Part shown: in pieces, positions 46,378 through 56,746 of the stretch
Position numbering within the stretch: the first letter of the stretch is position 1
Layout of the letters: each line of letters starts with the position of its first letter
Assembly: GCF_001874645.1 (NCBI RefSeq)
Contig: NZ_CP017886.1
Coordinates: forward strand, 3,966,001-4,030,000
DNA: 64,000 bases
Direction of reading: 5' to 3'
Origin: Pseudomonas frederiksbergensis
Lineage (GTDB): Bacteria; Pseudomonadota; Gammaproteobacteria; Pseudomonadales; Pseudomonadaceae
Notes under the pieces: model-generated
What the model was told of the DNA's origin: nothing
The model's database searches: none
The model's input: the letters and a program-made list of their open reading frames with translations, nothing else
Made by a program: the position numbers and the translations under genes

Positions 46378-46764
46378 ATGGCTTACAGCGAAAAGGTCAT
46401 CGACCACTACGAGAACCCGCGTAACGTCGGCAAGATGGACGCGGAAGATCCTGATGTCGGCACCGGCATGGTCGGCGCTCCGGCGTGCGGCGACGTTATG
46501 CGCCTGCAAATCAAGGTCAACGAGCAGGGCATCATCGAAGACGCCAAGTTCAAGACCTACGGCTGCGGCTCTGCCATTGCTTCCAGCTCCCTCGCTACCG
46601 AGTGGATGAAGGGCAAGACTCTGGATGAAGCAGAGACCATCAAGAACACCCAGCTGGCTGAAGAACTGGCCTTGCCGCCAGTGAAAATCCACTGCTCGGT
46701 ACTCGCGGAAGACGCCATCAAGGCGGCCGTTCGCGATTACAAGCAGAAAAAAGGCTTGATCTGA
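46378..46764 (+). CDS. iscU: Fe-S scaffold protein IscU
   Basis: 128-residue scaffold with three conserved Cys ([29 protein letters not shown]), the Asp in DVMRL and the chaperone motif LPPVK recognised by HscA. It is 94 bases after iscS and has a good RBS (AGGAATAATC). Confidence 0.98.
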   Translation: MAYSEKVIDHYENPRNVGKMDAEDPDVGTGMVGAPACGDVMRLQIKVNEQGIIEDAKFKTYGCGSAIASSSLATEWMKGKTLDEAETIKNTQLAEELALPPVKIHCSVLAEDAIKAAVRDYKQKKGLI

Positions 46765-46798
46765 CTTTCAAGATTTGGCGACGAGTAAGGAGTCACCG

Positions 46799-47122
46799 AT
46801 GGCTATCAGCATGACAGAAGCGGCTGCTCAGCACGTGCGACGCTCCCTCGACGGGCGCGGCAAGGGTGATGGGATTCGTCTGGGTGTTCGCACCACGGGC
46901 TGTTCCGGCCTTGCCTACGTGCTGGAGTTTGTCGATGAGGTAGGGGCGGACGATCAGGTATTCGTCAGTCACGGCGAGAAAGTGATCATCGATCCGAAAA
47001 GCCTGGCTTACCTGGACGGCACCGAGCTCGATTTCGTCAAGGAAGGGTTGAACGAAGGCTTCAAGTTCAATAATCCCAACGTGCGCGGTGAGTGTGGCTG
47101 CGGCGAAAGCTTCAACATCTGA
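46799..47122 (+). CDS. iscA: A-type Fe-S carrier protein IscA
   Basis: 107-residue A-type carrier with the three Cys in [10 protein letters not shown] and [10 protein letters not shown]. The ATG at 46799 follows AAGGAG; the frame opens at 46775. It hands clusters to target proteins. Confidence 0.97.
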   Translation: MAISMTEAAAQHVRRSLDGRGKGDGIRLGVRTTGCSGLAYVLEFVDEVGADDQVFVSHGEKVIIDPKSLAYLDGTELDFVKEGLNEGFKFNNPNVRGECGCGESFNI

Positions 47123-47130
47123 GGCTGCTC

Positions 47131-47651
47131 GTGGGTACTCCTTGTCATTTCGCTTTATTTGAGCTGCAACCGAGCTTCACTCTGGATCTCGATCAGCTGG
47201 CTACGCGCTACCGTGAGTTGGCGCGCGGCGTTCATCCAGACCGCTTTGCTGATGCTTCCGAGCGTGAGCAACGGCTGGCGCTAGAGCAATCCGCGAGCCT
47301 CAACGAGGCCTACCAGACGCTCAAAAATCCCCCCAAACGCGCGCGTTACCTGCTCGCCATGGGGGGCGCGAGCTGCCGCTGGAGGTCACGGTGCATGATC
47401 CGGAATTTCTTCTGCAGCAGATGCAATGGCGTGAAGAGCTCGAAGACCTGCAAGACAGTGCCGATCTGGCCGGGATTGTGGTATTCAAGCGCCGCCTGAA
47501 GGTCGCTCAGGATGAACTGAACGAAAGCTTCGCAGCTTGCTGGAATGATGCGGCGCAACGTGAACAGGCTGAACGCCTGATGCGGCGCATGCAGTTCCTC
47601 GACAAGCTCACCTACGAAGTGCGCCAGTTAGAAGAGCGCCTCGACGATTAA
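47131..47651 (+). pseudogene. hscB: Co-chaperone HscB, frameshifted in a G run
   Basis: HscB is the J-domain partner of HscA. The frame from the GTG at 47131 ([20 protein letters not shown]) has the J-domain [10 protein letters not shown] and runs to LLAMGG, then goes out of frame with a non-HscB sequence until 47499. The rest of Hsc[21 protein letters not shown] to the end LEERLDD, continues in another frame to 47651. The break is at ATGGGGGGCGCGAG (six G at 47361-47366); with seven G the frame reads [15 protein letters not shown] and gives 173 residues, the normal HscB length. The cause may be a real mutation or a base error in a homopolymer. Confidence 0.9.
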
Positions 47652-47702
47652 CCCAGTGCCGCCTCGGTCGCACGCCTGATATACAGATAAGTCCTGATAA
47701 CG

Positions 47703-49565
47703 ATGGCCCTACTGCAGATCGCCGAACCCGGCCAAAGTCCTCAACCGCACCAGCGTCGTCTGGCTGTGGGGATCGACTTGGGCACTACCAATTCGCTGGT
47801 CGCTGCGCTGCGCAGTGGTCTTTCCGAGCCACTGGCCGACGCTGACGGGCAGGTCATTCTGCCGTCTGCGGTGCGCTATCACGCTGACCGTGTCGAGGTC
47901 GGCGAGTCCGCCAAACTGGCAGCGGCTACCGATCCGCTGAACACGGTGTTGTCGGTCAAGCGCTTGATGGGTCGTGGTCTGTCCGACGTCAAGCAATTGG
48001 GCGAGCAGTTGCCGTACCGCTTTGTCGATGGCGAGTCGCACATGCCGTTCATCGACACCGTGCAAGGGCCGAAAAGTCCGGTCGAAGTGTCCGCCGATAT
48101 CCTCAAGGTGCTGCGTCAGCGCGCCGAGTTGACGCTGGGCGGCGAACTGGTTGGCGCGGTGATCACCGTTCCGGCTTATTTCGATGACGCACAGCGCCAG
48201 GCAACCAAGGATGCGGCCAAGCTGGCCGGCCTGAACGTGCTGCGTTTGCTCAATGAGCCAACCGCTGCGGCGGTGGCTTATGGTCTGGACCAACACGCCG
48301 AAGGGCTGGTTGCCATTTACGACCTGGGCGGCGGCACCTTCGATATTTCGATTCTGCGTCTGACCGGCGGCGTATTTGAAGTGCTGGCAACCGGTGGCGA
48401 CAGCGCCCTGGGCGGTGATGACTTCGATCACGCGATTGCTGGCTGGATCATCGAGAGCGCGGGTTTGTCCGCTGATCTCGATCCAGGTGCGCAACGTCAT
48501 CTGCTGCAAACCGCCTGCGCGGCCAAAGAAGCCCTGACTCATGCGGCGACGGTTGAAGTTGCCTATGGTGACTGGAAATCCGCGCTGACCCGCGAAGCCT
48601 TTGATGCGCTGATCGAGCCGATGGTTGCTCGCAGCCTGAAAGCCTGCCGTCGCGCTGTGCGTGATTCCGGTATCGAGTTGGAAGACGTGAAAGCGGTGGT
48701 GATGGTCGGCGGTTCGACCCGCGTGCCGCGTGTTCGCGACGCCGTAGCTGAGGCCTTTGGTCGTCAGCCGTTGACCGAGATCGATCCGGATCAAGTGGTG
48801 GCGATTGGCGCTGCGATCCAGGCCGATACCTTGGCGGGCAACAAGCGCGATGGCGGCGAGTTGCTGCTGCTCGACGTGATTCCGTTGTCCCTGGGGCTGG
48901 AAACCATGGGTGGCCTGATGGAGAAGGTGATTCCGCGTAACACCACGATCCCTGTCGCCCGCGCTCAAGACTTCACGACCTATAAAGATGGTCAGTCGGC
49001 CATGATGATTCATGTGCTGCAGGGCGAGCGCGAGCTGATCAGCGATTGCCGTTCCCTGGCGCGCTTCGAATTGCGCGGCATTCCAGCCATGGTGGCGGGT
49101 GCGGCGAAGATTCGCGTGACCTTCCAGGTCGATGCTGACGGTCTGCTCAGTGTTGCGGCCCGTGAACTGGGTTCGGGCGTTGAAGCCAGTATCCAGGTCA
49201 AGCCGTCCTACGGTCTGACCGACGGCGAAATCGCCCGCATGCTCAAGGATTCGTTCCAGCACGCCAACGACGACAAGGTCGCCCGTGTACTGCGTGAGCA
49301 GCAAGTCGATGCCCAGCGTTTGATCGAAGCGGTGCAGGGCGCCCTCGATGTCGACGGCGAGCGTCTGCTCGACGCCGAAGAGCGCATGGTCATCGAGTTG
49401 CAGATGCAGGAACTGACCGAATTGATGAAAGGCACCGATGGCTACGCCATCGAGCAGCAGACCAAGCGTCTGTCGCAAGTGACCGATGCCTTTGCTGCCC
49501 GCCGCCTGGACTCGACGGTGAAAGCCGCTCTGGCGGGGCGCAACCTGAATGAAATCGAGGAATAA
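47703..49565 (+). CDS. hscA: Fe-S assembly Hsp70 chaperone HscA
   Basis: 620-residue Hsp70 dedicated to IscU. The ATPase domain begins at [16 protein letters not shown] and includes [30 protein letters not shown] and the phosphate motif [13 protein letters not shown]. The substrate domain ends with the Gln/Leu-rich helices. It follows hscB by about 50 bases. Confidence 0.97.
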   Translation: MALLQIAEPGQSPQPHQRRLAVGIDLGTTNSLVAALRSGLSEPLADADGQVILPSAVRYHADRVEVGESAKLAAATDPLNTVLSVKRLMGRGLSDVKQLGEQLPYRFVDGESHMPFIDTVQGPKSPVEVSADILKVLRQRAELTLGGELVGAVITVPAYFDDAQRQATKDAAKLAGLNVLRLLNEPTAAAVAYGLDQHAEGLVAIYDLGGGTFDISILRLTGGVFEVLATGGDSALGGDDFDHAIAGWIIESAGLSADLDPGAQRHLLQTACAAKEALTHAATVEVAYGDWKSALTREAFDALIEPMVARSLKACRRAVRDSGIELEDVKAVVMVGGSTRVPRVRDAVAEAFGRQPLTEIDPDQVVAIGAAIQADTLAGNKRDGGELLLLDVIPLSLGLETMGGLMEKVIPRNTTIPVARAQDFTTYKDGQSAMMIHVLQGERELISDCRSLARFELRGIPAMVAGAAKIRVTFQVDADGLLSVAARELGSGVEASIQVKPSYGLTDGEIARMLKDSFQHANDDKVARVLREQQVDAQRLIEAVQGALDVDGERLLDAEERMVIELQMQELTELMKGTDGYAIEQQTKRLSQVTDAFAARRLDSTVKAALAGRNLNEIEE

Positions 49566-49568
49566 CTG

Positions 49569-49910
49569 ATGCCGCAGATCATTTTTCTGCCACACGCCGA
49601 GCATTGCCCGGACGGTATGGTTGTAGAGGCTGAGACCGGCAAGTCCATTCTTGAAGTGGCCCACGACAACCATATCGAGATCGAGAGCGCCTGCGGCGGC
49701 GTTTGTGCCTGCACCACCTGTCACTGCATCATTCGCGAAGGCTTCGACTCGCTGAATGAGGCCGATGAGCTGGAAGAGGACTATCTTGATCGGGCCTGGG
49801 GTCTGGAAGCTCAATCGCGCCTGACCTGCCAGGCAGTCGTCGGGACTGAAGACCTGACCGTCGAAATTCCTAAATACTCGCTCAACCATGCAGCCGAAGC
49901 GCCGCATTGA
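49569..49910 (+). CDS. fdx: [2Fe-2S] ferredoxin Fdx
   Basis: 113-residue ferredoxin of the adrenodoxin type used in Fe-S assembly. Cluster Cys are ACGGVCACTTCHC and SRLTCQAVV. It is three bases after hscA. Confidence 0.97.
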   Translation: MPQIIFLPHAEHCPDGMVVEAETGKSILEVAHDNHIEIESACGGVCACTTCHCIIREGFDSLNEADELEEDYLDRAWGLEAQSRLTCQAVVGTEDLTVEIPKYSLNHAAEAPH

Positions 49911-49924
49911 TTCAAGGAACTGTC

Positions 49925-50125
49925 ATGAGTCTTAAATGGGTTGATGTGCTGGAAATCGCGATCCAGCTGGCTGAAAGCAAGCCGGATGTGGATCCGCGTT
50001 ACGTGAACTTCGTCGATCTGCACCAATGGGTGCTGGCGTTGCCGGAGTTCAATGATGACGCTGCTCGCGGTGGCGAGAAGGTGCTTGAAGCCATTCAAGC
50101 GGCCTGGATCGAAGAAGCCGACTGA
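49925..50125 (+). CDS. iscX: Fe-S assembly protein IscX
   Basis: 66-residue acidic IscX (LKWVDVLEIAIQLAESKPDV and DPRYVNFVDLHQWV), which binds IscS and iron and modulates the desulfurase. The last gene of the isc operon; the ATG at 49925 is used, the frame opens at 49907. Confidence 0.95.
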   Translation: MSLKWVDVLEIAIQLAESKPDVDPRYVNFVDLHQWVLALPEFNDDAARGGEKVLEAIQAAWIEEAD

Positions 50126-50141
50126 ACGCACCGTACGCCGT

Positions 50142-50179
50142 TAGGCAATACCAAAGAACCCGCGTATAATTCGCGGGTT
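50142..50179 (+). promoter_or_regulatory. ndk promoter overlapping a hairpin
   Basis: TAGGCA (50142-50147) and TATAAT (50165-50170) are 17 bases apart. The -10 box is the loop of the perfect hairpin AACCCGCG / CGCGGGTT (50157-50179), with AATTTTT after it. The same sequence can therefore end isc transcription and start ndk. Confidence 0.6.
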
Positions 50180-50215
50180 TAATTTTTCGCAAATTACCGT
50201 TTCTGGAGTTACACC

Positions 50216-50641
50216 ATGGCTGTTCAACGTACTTTCTCCATCATCAAGCCTGACGCAGTTGCAAAAAACGTTATCGGCGAGATCACCACTCGTTTCGAAA
50301 AAGCTGGCCTGCGCGTTGTAGCTTCGAAACTGAAGCAACTGTCCAAAGCCGAAGCTGAAGGCTTCTACGCTGAGCACAGCGCTCGTGGTTTCTTCGGCGA
50401 CCTGGTTGCTTTCATGATCTCCGGTCCGGTTGTTGTTCAGGTTCTGGAAGGCGAAAACGCTATCGCTCTGAACCGTGAGCTGATGGGCGCTACCAACCCT
50501 AAAGAAGCTGCTGCCGGCACCATCCGCGCTGACTTCGCTGATTCCATCGACGCCAACGCTGTGCACGGTTCGGACTCCGAAGCCGCTGCTGCTCGCGAAA
50601 TCTCGTACTTCTTCGCAGCTACTGAAGTAACCACTCGCTAA
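50216..50641 (+). CDS. ndk: Nucleoside diphosphate kinase
   Basis: 141-residue Ndk that balances NTP pools. The N-terminus is [19 protein letters not shown]; the catalytic His is in [16 protein letters not shown]. Normal length for the family. CTGGAG precedes the ATG. It has its own promoter, and the codon choice looks like that of a well-expressed gene. Confidence 0.98.
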   Translation: MAVQRTFSIIKPDAVAKNVIGEITTRFEKAGLRVVASKLKQLSKAEAEGFYAEHSARGFFGDLVAFMISGPVVVQVLEGENAIALNRELMGATNPKEAAAGTIRADFADSIDANAVHGSDSEAAAAREISYFFAATEVTTR

Positions 50642-50669
50642 GCATTGGCTTGAGAGTGAAGGTGAATCC

Positions 50670-51818
50670 ATGACTACATCGACTGTTAAAACTAACCTGC
50701 TGGGTCTGACTCAGCTGGAAATGGAAAAATTCTTCGACTCAATCGGGGAGAAGCGTTTCCGTGCCGGTCAGGTAATGAAGTGGATTCACCACCTTGGCGT
50801 CGATGATTTCGACGCCATGACGAACGTCAGCAAGGCCTTGCGCGACAAGCTCAAGGTTATTGCCGAAGTTCGCGGCCCCGAAGTGGTCAGCGAGGACATC
50901 TCCAGCGACGGCACCCGTAAGTGGGTGGTGCGCGTGGCGTCCGGCAGCTGCGTCGAGACCGTCTACATTCCCCAGGGCAAGCGCGGCACTTTGTGCGTTT
51001 CGTCCCAGGCAGGCTGTGCCCTGGATTGCAGTTTCTGCTCCACCGGCAAGCAAGGTTTCAACAGCAACCTTACCGCCGCCGAAGTCATCGGCCAGGTGTG
51101 GATTGCCAATAAATCGTTCGGCAGCATCCCGGCAACCGCCGACCGTGCCATCACCAACGTGGTGATGATGGGCATGGGTGAGCCGCTGCTGAACTTCGAC
51201 AACGTCGTTGCCGCCATGCACCTGATGATGGACGACCTGGGCTATGGCATCTCCAAGCGCCGTGTGACCCTGTCGACCTCCGGCGTGGTGCCGATGATCG
51301 ATGAGCTGTCCAAGCACATCGACGTTTCCCTGGCGTTGTCCCTGCACGCACCGAACGATGCGCTGCGTAACCAGCTGGTACCGATCAACAAGAAGTACCC
51401 GCTGAAAATGCTCCTCGAATCCTGCCGCCGCTACATGTCGTCCCTGGGCGAAAAGCGCGTGCTGACCATCGAGTACACCTTGCTCAAGGACATCAATGAC
51501 AAGGTCGAGCATGCGGTTGAAATGATCGAGTTGCTCAAGGACACGCCTTGCAAGATCAACCTGATCCCGTTCAACCCGTTCCCCCATTCCGGTTACGAGC
51601 GGCCGAGCAACAACGCCATCCGTCGTTTCCAGGATCAACTTCATCACGCTGGCTTCAATGTCACCGTGCGCACCACCCGTGGCGAAGATATCGACGCCGC
51701 GTGTGGCCAATTGGTAGGACAGGTGCTGGATCGCACCCGTCGTAGCGAACGTTATATCGCCGTGCGTGAGTTGAGCGCCGACAACGATATGCCGCAAGAC
51801 GCTGCGAATCGTACGTAA
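50670..51818 (+). CDS. rlmN: Dual-specificity rRNA/tRNA (adenine-C2)-methyltransferase RlmN
   Basis: 382-residue radical SAM enzyme. Cluster motif [15 protein letters not shown]; the methylated Cys of the mechanism is in the C-terminal [19 protein letters not shown]. It methylates A2503 of 23S rRNA and A37 of tRNAs. GAAGGTGAATCC precedes the ATG. Confidence 0.97.
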   Translation: MTTSTVKTNLLGLTQLEMEKFFDSIGEKRFRAGQVMKWIHHLGVDDFDAMTNVSKALRDKLKVIAEVRGPEVVSEDISSDGTRKWVVRVASGSCVETVYIPQGKRGTLCVSSQAGCALDCSFCSTGKQGFNSNLTAAEVIGQVWIANKSFGSIPATADRAITNVVMMGMGEPLLNFDNVVAAMHLMMDDLGYGISKRRVTLSTSGVVPMIDELSKHIDVSLALSLHAPNDALRNQLVPINKKYPLKMLLESCRRYMSSLGEKRVLTIEYTLLKDINDKVEHAVEMIELLKDTPCKINLIPFNPFPHSGYERPSNNAIRRFQDQLHHAGFNVTVRTTRGEDIDAACGQLVGQVLDRTRRSERYIAVRELSADNDMPQDAANRT

Positions 51819-51830
51819 GAGAGGATCTCT

Positions 51831-52589
51831 ATGTCACTGCGCCTAGCGCTGCTTCTGCTGTTCGCCAGTCTGTCGGCTGGCTGTGTTCTGTCGGGTGATT
51901 TCAATCCGATGAAAACCAGCAAGGGGCGCGATGAGGCGCGTGCTGCTTATGTGCAGCTGGGTGTAGGGTATCTGCAGCAAGGCATGACCGAGCGGGCGAA
52001 AGTCCCGCTGAAGAAGGCCCTCGAACTGGATAGCTCCGACCCGGATGCCAACGCAGCGTTGGGCCTGGTGTTTCAGGCCGAGATGGAACCCGAGCTCGCT
52101 GATCAGCATTTTCGCAAGGCACTGTCCGGTCGTCCCGGCGATGCACGCATTCTGAACAACTACGGCAGTTTTCTCTTTGAAGAGAAACGTTACAAGGAAG
52201 CGTACGAGCGCTTTGAACAAGCGGCTGCCGATAGCCTTTATCCTGAGCGTTCACGGGTTTTCGAGAATCTCGGCATGACGGCTTCGATGCTCGGTCAGCG
52301 TGATTTGGCTCGCCAGCAGCTGGAAAAAGCCCTGCGCCTGAACCGCCAACAGCCACGAGCGTTGCTGGAAATGGCTGAGTTGTCGTACGAAGACAGGCAT
52401 TATGTGCCCGCGCGTGACTATTACGATCGTTTTAGCCTGCTCGCCGAGCAAAATGCACGTAGTCTATTGCTCGGCGTTCGGCTGGCAGGCGTGTTCGAAG
52501 ATCGCGACAAGGCTGCCAGTTTGGGCCTGCAATTAAAACGACTCTATCCCGGTACGCCGGAATATCAGCAATACCTGTCGGAGCAATGA
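51831..52589 (+). CDS. pilF: Type IV pilus biogenesis/stability lipoprotein PilF (PilW)
   Basis: 252-residue lipoprotein with lipobox LSAGC (Cys18) and at least four TPR motifs (AYVQLGVGYLQQGMTERAK, then the units starting at about residues 70, 105 and 140). It assists multimerisation of the PilQ secretin. It overlaps rodZ by four bases. Confidence 0.95.
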   Translation: MSLRLALLLLFASLSAGCVLSGDFNPMKTSKGRDEARAAYVQLGVGYLQQGMTERAKVPLKKALELDSSDPDANAALGLVFQAEMEPELADQHFRKALSGRPGDARILNNYGSFLFEEKRYKEAYERFEQAAADSLYPERSRVFENLGMTASMLGQRDLARQQLEKALRLNRQQPRALLEMAELSYEDRHYVPARDYYDRFSLLAEQNARSLLLGVRLAGVFEDRDKAASLGLQLKRLYPGTPEYQQYLSEQ

Positions 52590-53623
52590 TGAAAGCGGCG
52601 CATCCAGAAGTTGTAGCAGCGACTCGCGTAAACCCCGGAGAGACCCTGCGTCAGGCCCGCGAAGGCAATGGTTGGTCGCTGGCGGAAGTGGCGCTCAAGC
52701 TCAATCTCACCGTGAATTCCCTGAGCAATCTGGAAAACGGCGCTTTCGACAAGTTGCCAGGGCATACCTTTGCTCGCGGCTATATCCGCGCTTACGCCAA
52801 ATTGCTTGGCATGGACCAGGCCGTTCTGGTTCAGCAGTTCGACCAGCACACCGGCACCGATTCCCAGGGCAGCAACGTGCACAGCCTTGGGCGTATCGAA
52901 GAGCCATCGCGGGTTTCCCACACCATTTTGCGAATCGTCAGCCTGTTGCTGCTGATTGCCGTGGTGGGTGGCGGTTTTGTCTGGTGGCAGGATCAAACCT
53001 CGTTGCGCACCAAGGACCTGATTGGTCTGAGCCCTGAACACGTTGAAGTCGAAGGCGCCGATGGCACCACGCAGATCCATCCGCTCGACGAGCCGGAAGA
53101 TCAGGCCGTTGTAGAAGGTCAGAACGAAGCCGCGACGCCTCTGGCATTGCCTGAAGGCCCGGCCACTGCCGAAGTTCAGGCAAATGTTGAAGCGCCGACT
53201 CCGGCCGCTCCGGTAGCCCCTGTGGTTGCGCCAATGGCCCCCGTCGTTGTGCCGACAGCGCGCACTGCTCCAGCCCCCATTGTTGCAACACCTGCGGCAC
53301 CGGTCGCGGCTGTTGCGCCAGCGCCGGTCGTGGCCGCCGCTCCGGTTGCTGCATCCGCCACTCCGGCCGCTCCGGTTGCCGGCGCGGGCCAGGTGCGGAT
53401 TCAGTTCTCTGCCAACTGCTGGACGCAAGTCACCGATGGCAACGGCAAAGTGCTGTTGAGCGGTCTCAAGCGTAAAGGCGAAACCGCCGACGTCAGTGGC
53501 AAACCACCGTTTGCAGTACGCCTGGGCTATGCCCGTGGCGCGCAGGTCAGCTACAACGGGCAAGTGGTCGATGTAGCTCCGTTCACCAGTGGCGAGACTG
53601 CTCGCCTGAAGTTGGGTCAATAA
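52586..53623 (+). CDS. rodZ: Cytoskeletal protein RodZ
   Basis: 345-residue protein: a cytoplasmic helix-turn-helix domain (about 18-85; LRQAREGNGWSLAEVALKLN), one membrane helix (about 115-135, IVSLLLLIAVVGGGFVWW), an Ala/Pro/Val-rich periplasmic linker (about 190-265) and a C-terminal DUF4115 domain (VRIQFSANCWTQVTDGNGK). It links MreB to the membrane and controls rod shape. The long APVAP-type linker is low complexity and may vary in length. Confidence 0.95.
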   Translation: MMKAAHPEVVAATRVNPGETLRQAREGNGWSLAEVALKLNLTVNSLSNLENGAFDKLPGHTFARGYIRAYAKLLGMDQAVLVQQFDQHTGTDSQGSNVHSLGRIEEPSRVSHTILRIVSLLLLIAVVGGGFVWWQDQTSLRTKDLIGLSPEHVEVEGADGTTQIHPLDEPEDQAVVEGQNEAATPLALPEGPATAEVQANVEAPTPAAPVAPVVAPMAPVVVPTARTAPAPIVATPAAPVAAVAPAPVVAAAPVAASATPAAPVAGAGQVRIQFSANCWTQVTDGNGKVLLSGLKRKGETADVSGKPPFAVRLGYARGAQVSYNGQVVDVAPFTSGETARLKLGQ

Positions 53624-53626
53624 GTC

Positions 53627-54736
53627 ATGCACGGCGAATCTCCAATCAAACGTCGCGAATCCCGCAAGATCTGGGTTGGTTCGGTACCGGTGGGCGGTGA
53701 TGCGCCTATTGCTGTACAGAGCATGACCAACAGCGACACCAATGACGTTGCCGCCACCGTGGCCCAGATCAATCGTCTGGAAGCGGCCGGTGTCGATATC
53801 GTGCGGATCTCCGTTCCGGATATGGACGCTGCCGAAGCCTTCGGTCGGATCAAGCAACTGGTCAAGGTGCCGTTGGTTGCCGACATTCATTTCGACTACA
53901 AGATCGCTCTGCGCGTGGCCGAACTGGGCGTCGATTGCCTGCGGATCAACCCGGGTAACATCGGTCGTGAAGACCGTGTGCGCGCGGTAGTCGATGCCGC
54001 CCGTGATCGCGGGATTCCGATCCGTATCGGCGTCAACGCCGGTTCCCTGGAAAAAGACCTGCAAAAGAAATACGGCGAACCGACACCGGCCGCGCTGGTC
54101 GAGTCGGCCCTGCGCCATGTCGAGCACCTTGAGCGCCTGAACTTCCAGGACTTCAAGGTCAGCGTGAAGGCTTCCGACGTGTTCATGGCTGTCGAAGCCT
54201 ATCGTCTGCTGGCCAAGGAAATCGTGCAGCCATTGCACCTGGGCATCACTGAAGCCGGTGGTTTGCGTTCAGGCACAGTGAAATCCGCCGTGGGCCTCGG
54301 TATGCTGCTCGCCGAAGGGATTGGCGATACTATTCGCATCTCGTTGGCGGCTGACCCGGTCGAGGAAGTGAAAGTCGGCTACGACATTCTCAAATCCCTG
54401 CACCTGCGTTCCCGTGGCATCAACTTCATCGCCTGCCCGAGCTGCTCGCGGCAGAACTTCGATGTGGTGAAAACCATGAACGAACTGGAAGGGCGCCTCG
54501 AAGATCTGCTGGTGCCGCTGGATGTTGCAGTGATCGGTTGCGTGGTCAACGGCCCCGGCGAAGCCAAAGAGGCCCATATCGGCCTGACTGGCGGTACGCC
54601 GAACCTGATTTACATCGACGGCAAGCCGTCGCAGAAACTGACGAATGACAATCTGGTGGATGAGCTGGAAAGGCTGATCCGCCAGAAAGCGGCCGAAAAG
54701 GTCGAAGCCGACGCCGCCGTTATCGCGCGTGGCTGA
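53627..54736 (+). CDS. ispG: 4-hydroxy-3-methylbut-2-enyl diphosphate synthase IspG (GcpE)
   Basis: 369-residue [4Fe-4S] enzyme of the MEP isoprenoid pathway. TIM-barrel start ([20 protein letters not shown]) and cluster Cys in [12 protein letters not shown] and [12 protein letters not shown], followed by [12 protein letters not shown]. It sits three bases after rodZ, the common order. Confidence 0.98.
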   Translation: MHGESPIKRRESRKIWVGSVPVGGDAPIAVQSMTNSDTNDVAATVAQINRLEAAGVDIVRISVPDMDAAEAFGRIKQLVKVPLVADIHFDYKIALRVAELGVDCLRINPGNIGREDRVRAVVDAARDRGIPIRIGVNAGSLEKDLQKKYGEPTPAALVESALRHVEHLERLNFQDFKVSVKASDVFMAVEAYRLLAKEIVQPLHLGITEAGGLRSGTVKSAVGLGMLLAEGIGDTIRISLAADPVEEVKVGYDILKSLHLRSRGINFIACPSCSRQNFDVVKTMNELEGRLEDLLVPLDVAVIGCVVNGPGEAKEAHIGLTGGTPNLIYIDGKPSQKLTNDNLVDELERLIRQKAAEKVEADAAVIARG

Positions 54737-54773
54737 GCCCGACTAAAGAGCCGAACGAATTTAAGGATTTATA

Positions 54774-56063
54774 GTGAGCAAGTCTCTGCAAGCCATTCGT
54801 GGCATGAACGACATCCTGCCCGAACAGACCCCGCTGTGGCGTCATTTCGAGGGCACCGTTTCGCGTCTGCTGGATAACTACGGTTACAAGCAGATTCGCA
54901 TGCCGATCGTCGAGTTCACCGAGCTGTTCAAACGCTCCATCGGTGAAGTGACCGACATCGTCGAAAAAGAGATGTACACCTTCGACGACCGTAACGGCGA
55001 CTCGCTGACCCTGCGCCCTGAAGGCACGGCGGCGTGTGTGCGTGCAGTGCTTGAGCACGGCATCACCGGCGGTGGCCAGGTGCAAAAACTCTGGTACATC
55101 GGCCCGATGTTCCGCCACGAACGTCCGCAAAAAGGCCGTTATCGTCAGTTCCATCAGATCGGTTGCGAAGTCTTCAACCTTGATGGTCCGGACATCGATG
55201 CCGAACTGATCGTGCTGACCTGGCGCCTGTGGGGCGAGCTGGGCATCCGTGACGCGGTCAAGCTCGAACTCAACAGCCTGGGCACCAGCGAATCTCGCGG
55301 TCGTTATCGCGAAGCGCTGGTGGAGTACCTGACGGCACGTCTGGACCAACTGGACGAAGACAGCCAGCGCCGCCTGAAAACCAACCCGCTGCGGGTGCTG
55401 GATACCAAGAACGCCGATACCCAGGCGGCGCTGGTCGATGCACCGAAGATGGCTGACTACCTCGACGAAGAGTCCCGCACTCACTTCGAGGGCCTGAAGG
55501 CGCGTCTGGATGCTGCCGGCATTCCTTATGTGATCAACCCGAAGCTGGTGCGTGGGCTGGATTACTACAGCAAGACCGTATTCGAATGGGTCACCGACAA
55601 GCTCGGCGCCCAGGGCACTGTCTGCGCGGGCGGCCGTTACGATGGTCTGGTCGAGCAGATGGGCGGCAAGCCGACCCCGGGCGTTGGTTTCGCCATGGGC
55701 ATCGAGCGTCTGGTGCTGCTGCTCGAAACCCTGGAGCAGATCCCGGAAGAAATCTCCCGGCAGGTCGATGTCTACCTCTGCGCCTTCGGTGAAGCCGCCG
55801 AGTTGGCAGCGCTGACACTGAGCGAGCGGGTTCGTGATCAGCTGCCAAACCTGCGTCTGCAGATCAATGCCGGCGCGGGCAGCTTCAAAAGTCAGTTCAA
55901 GAAGGCCGACAAGAGCGGTGCGCTGTACGCATTGATCCTCGGTGACGACGAAATGGCCCAGCAAGTGGTAGGTTTCAAACCTCTGCGTGGCCAGGGCGAA
56001 CAACAAAGCATTGCCTGGGATGCGCTTGCCGCTCACCTGGCCACCTGCGTCGTGCAGGGTTGA
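54774..56063 (+). CDS. hisS: Histidyl-tRNA synthetase
   Basis: 429-residue class II synthetase. Motif 1 region ([20 protein letters not shown]), motif 2 ([20 protein letters not shown]), the histidine-specific [13 protein letters not shown] and [14 protein letters not shown], and motif 3 [11 protein letters not shown]; the C-terminal anticodon domain starts at about 335. GTG start at 54774 after AAGGA. Confidence 0.98.
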   Translation: MSKSLQAIRGMNDILPEQTPLWRHFEGTVSRLLDNYGYKQIRMPIVEFTELFKRSIGEVTDIVEKEMYTFDDRNGDSLTLRPEGTAACVRAVLEHGITGGGQVQKLWYIGPMFRHERPQKGRYRQFHQIGCEVFNLDGPDIDAELIVLTWRLWGELGIRDAVKLELNSLGTSESRGRYREALVEYLTARLDQLDEDSQRRLKTNPLRVLDTKNADTQAALVDAPKMADYLDEESRTHFEGLKARLDAAGIPYVINPKLVRGLDYYSKTVFEWVTDKLGAQGTVCAGGRYDGLVEQMGGKPTPGVGFAMGIERLVLLLETLEQIPEEISRQVDVYLCAFGEAAELAALTLSERVRDQLPNLRLQINAGAGSFKSQFKKADKSGALYALILGDDEMAQQVVGFKPLRGQGEQQSIAWDALAAHLATCVVQG

Positions 56064-56103
56064 AGCTGTCAAACAGCCGATTTAGCGAATAAGGAGTATT
56101 GGG

Positions 56104-56745
56104 GTGTCGAGTACCGAAGACGAACATCTGGCGGAATTCAAAGACTGGTGGCAGCGTAACGGCAAACCTCTCGTAACCGGCGGCCTGTTGGCGCTGGTCA
56201 TCGTGTTCGGCTGGCAGGCGTTTCACAAGTATCAGAGCAATCAGTCGCAAGGCGCCTCGATGCTTTATCAGCAACTGCTGGAAACCACGCTGACCCCGGA
56301 TGGCAAGCCTGACACGGCCCGTGTAGCGGACCTCGCCAGCAAGCTCAACAGCGAGTTCGGTGGCACGGCTTACGCACAATATGGCAGCCTGTTCGTGGCG
56401 AAAGTTGCGGTCGACAGCGGCAAGCTGGATGACGCTGCAAGCGAGCTCAAGGCGGTGGCTGACAAACCCGTCAATCCGGCTCTGGGCGAAGTGGCGCGTC
56501 AACGTCTGGCTCAGGTCCTGGCCGCACAGAACAAGGCTGACGAAGCTCTGAAACTGCTCGAAGGTGATGCCGATCAGGCATTCCTGGCCACTCGCGAAGA
56601 ACTCAAGGGTGACCTGCTGGTCCAGTTGGGTCGTACCGATGAAGCCCATGCTGCTTATCAAAAAGCCAAGGCTGCGCTGTCGGATGAAGCGGCGGTCGGT
56701 GGCTTACAAATCAAGCTGGACGACCTGGCCAAAGGGGATGCGTGA
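56104..56745 (+). CDS. Ancillary SecYEG translocon subunit YfgM
   Basis: 213-residue protein with an N-terminal cytoplasmic stretch, one membrane helix (about 20-37, LVTGGLLALVIVFGW) and a periplasmic TPR-type domain. YfgM interacts with the translocon and PpiD (family knowledge). GTG start after AAGGAG. It is followed one base after its stop by bamB. Confidence 0.93.
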   Translation: MSSTEDEHLAEFKDWWQRNGKPLVTGGLLALVIVFGWQAFHKYQSNQSQGASMLYQQLLETTLTPDGKPDTARVADLASKLNSEFGGTAYAQYGSLFVAKVAVDSGKLDDAASELKAVADKPVNPALGEVARQRLAQVLAAQNKADEALKLLEGDADQAFLATREELKGDLLVQLGRTDEAHAAYQKAKAALSDEAAVGGLQIKLDDLAKGDA

Positions 56746-56746
56746 C

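Noticed and set aside
47709..49907. 732-codon open frame on the minus strand opposite hscA and fdx
   Set aside because: Shadow of hscA; no recognisable domain and no ribosome site.
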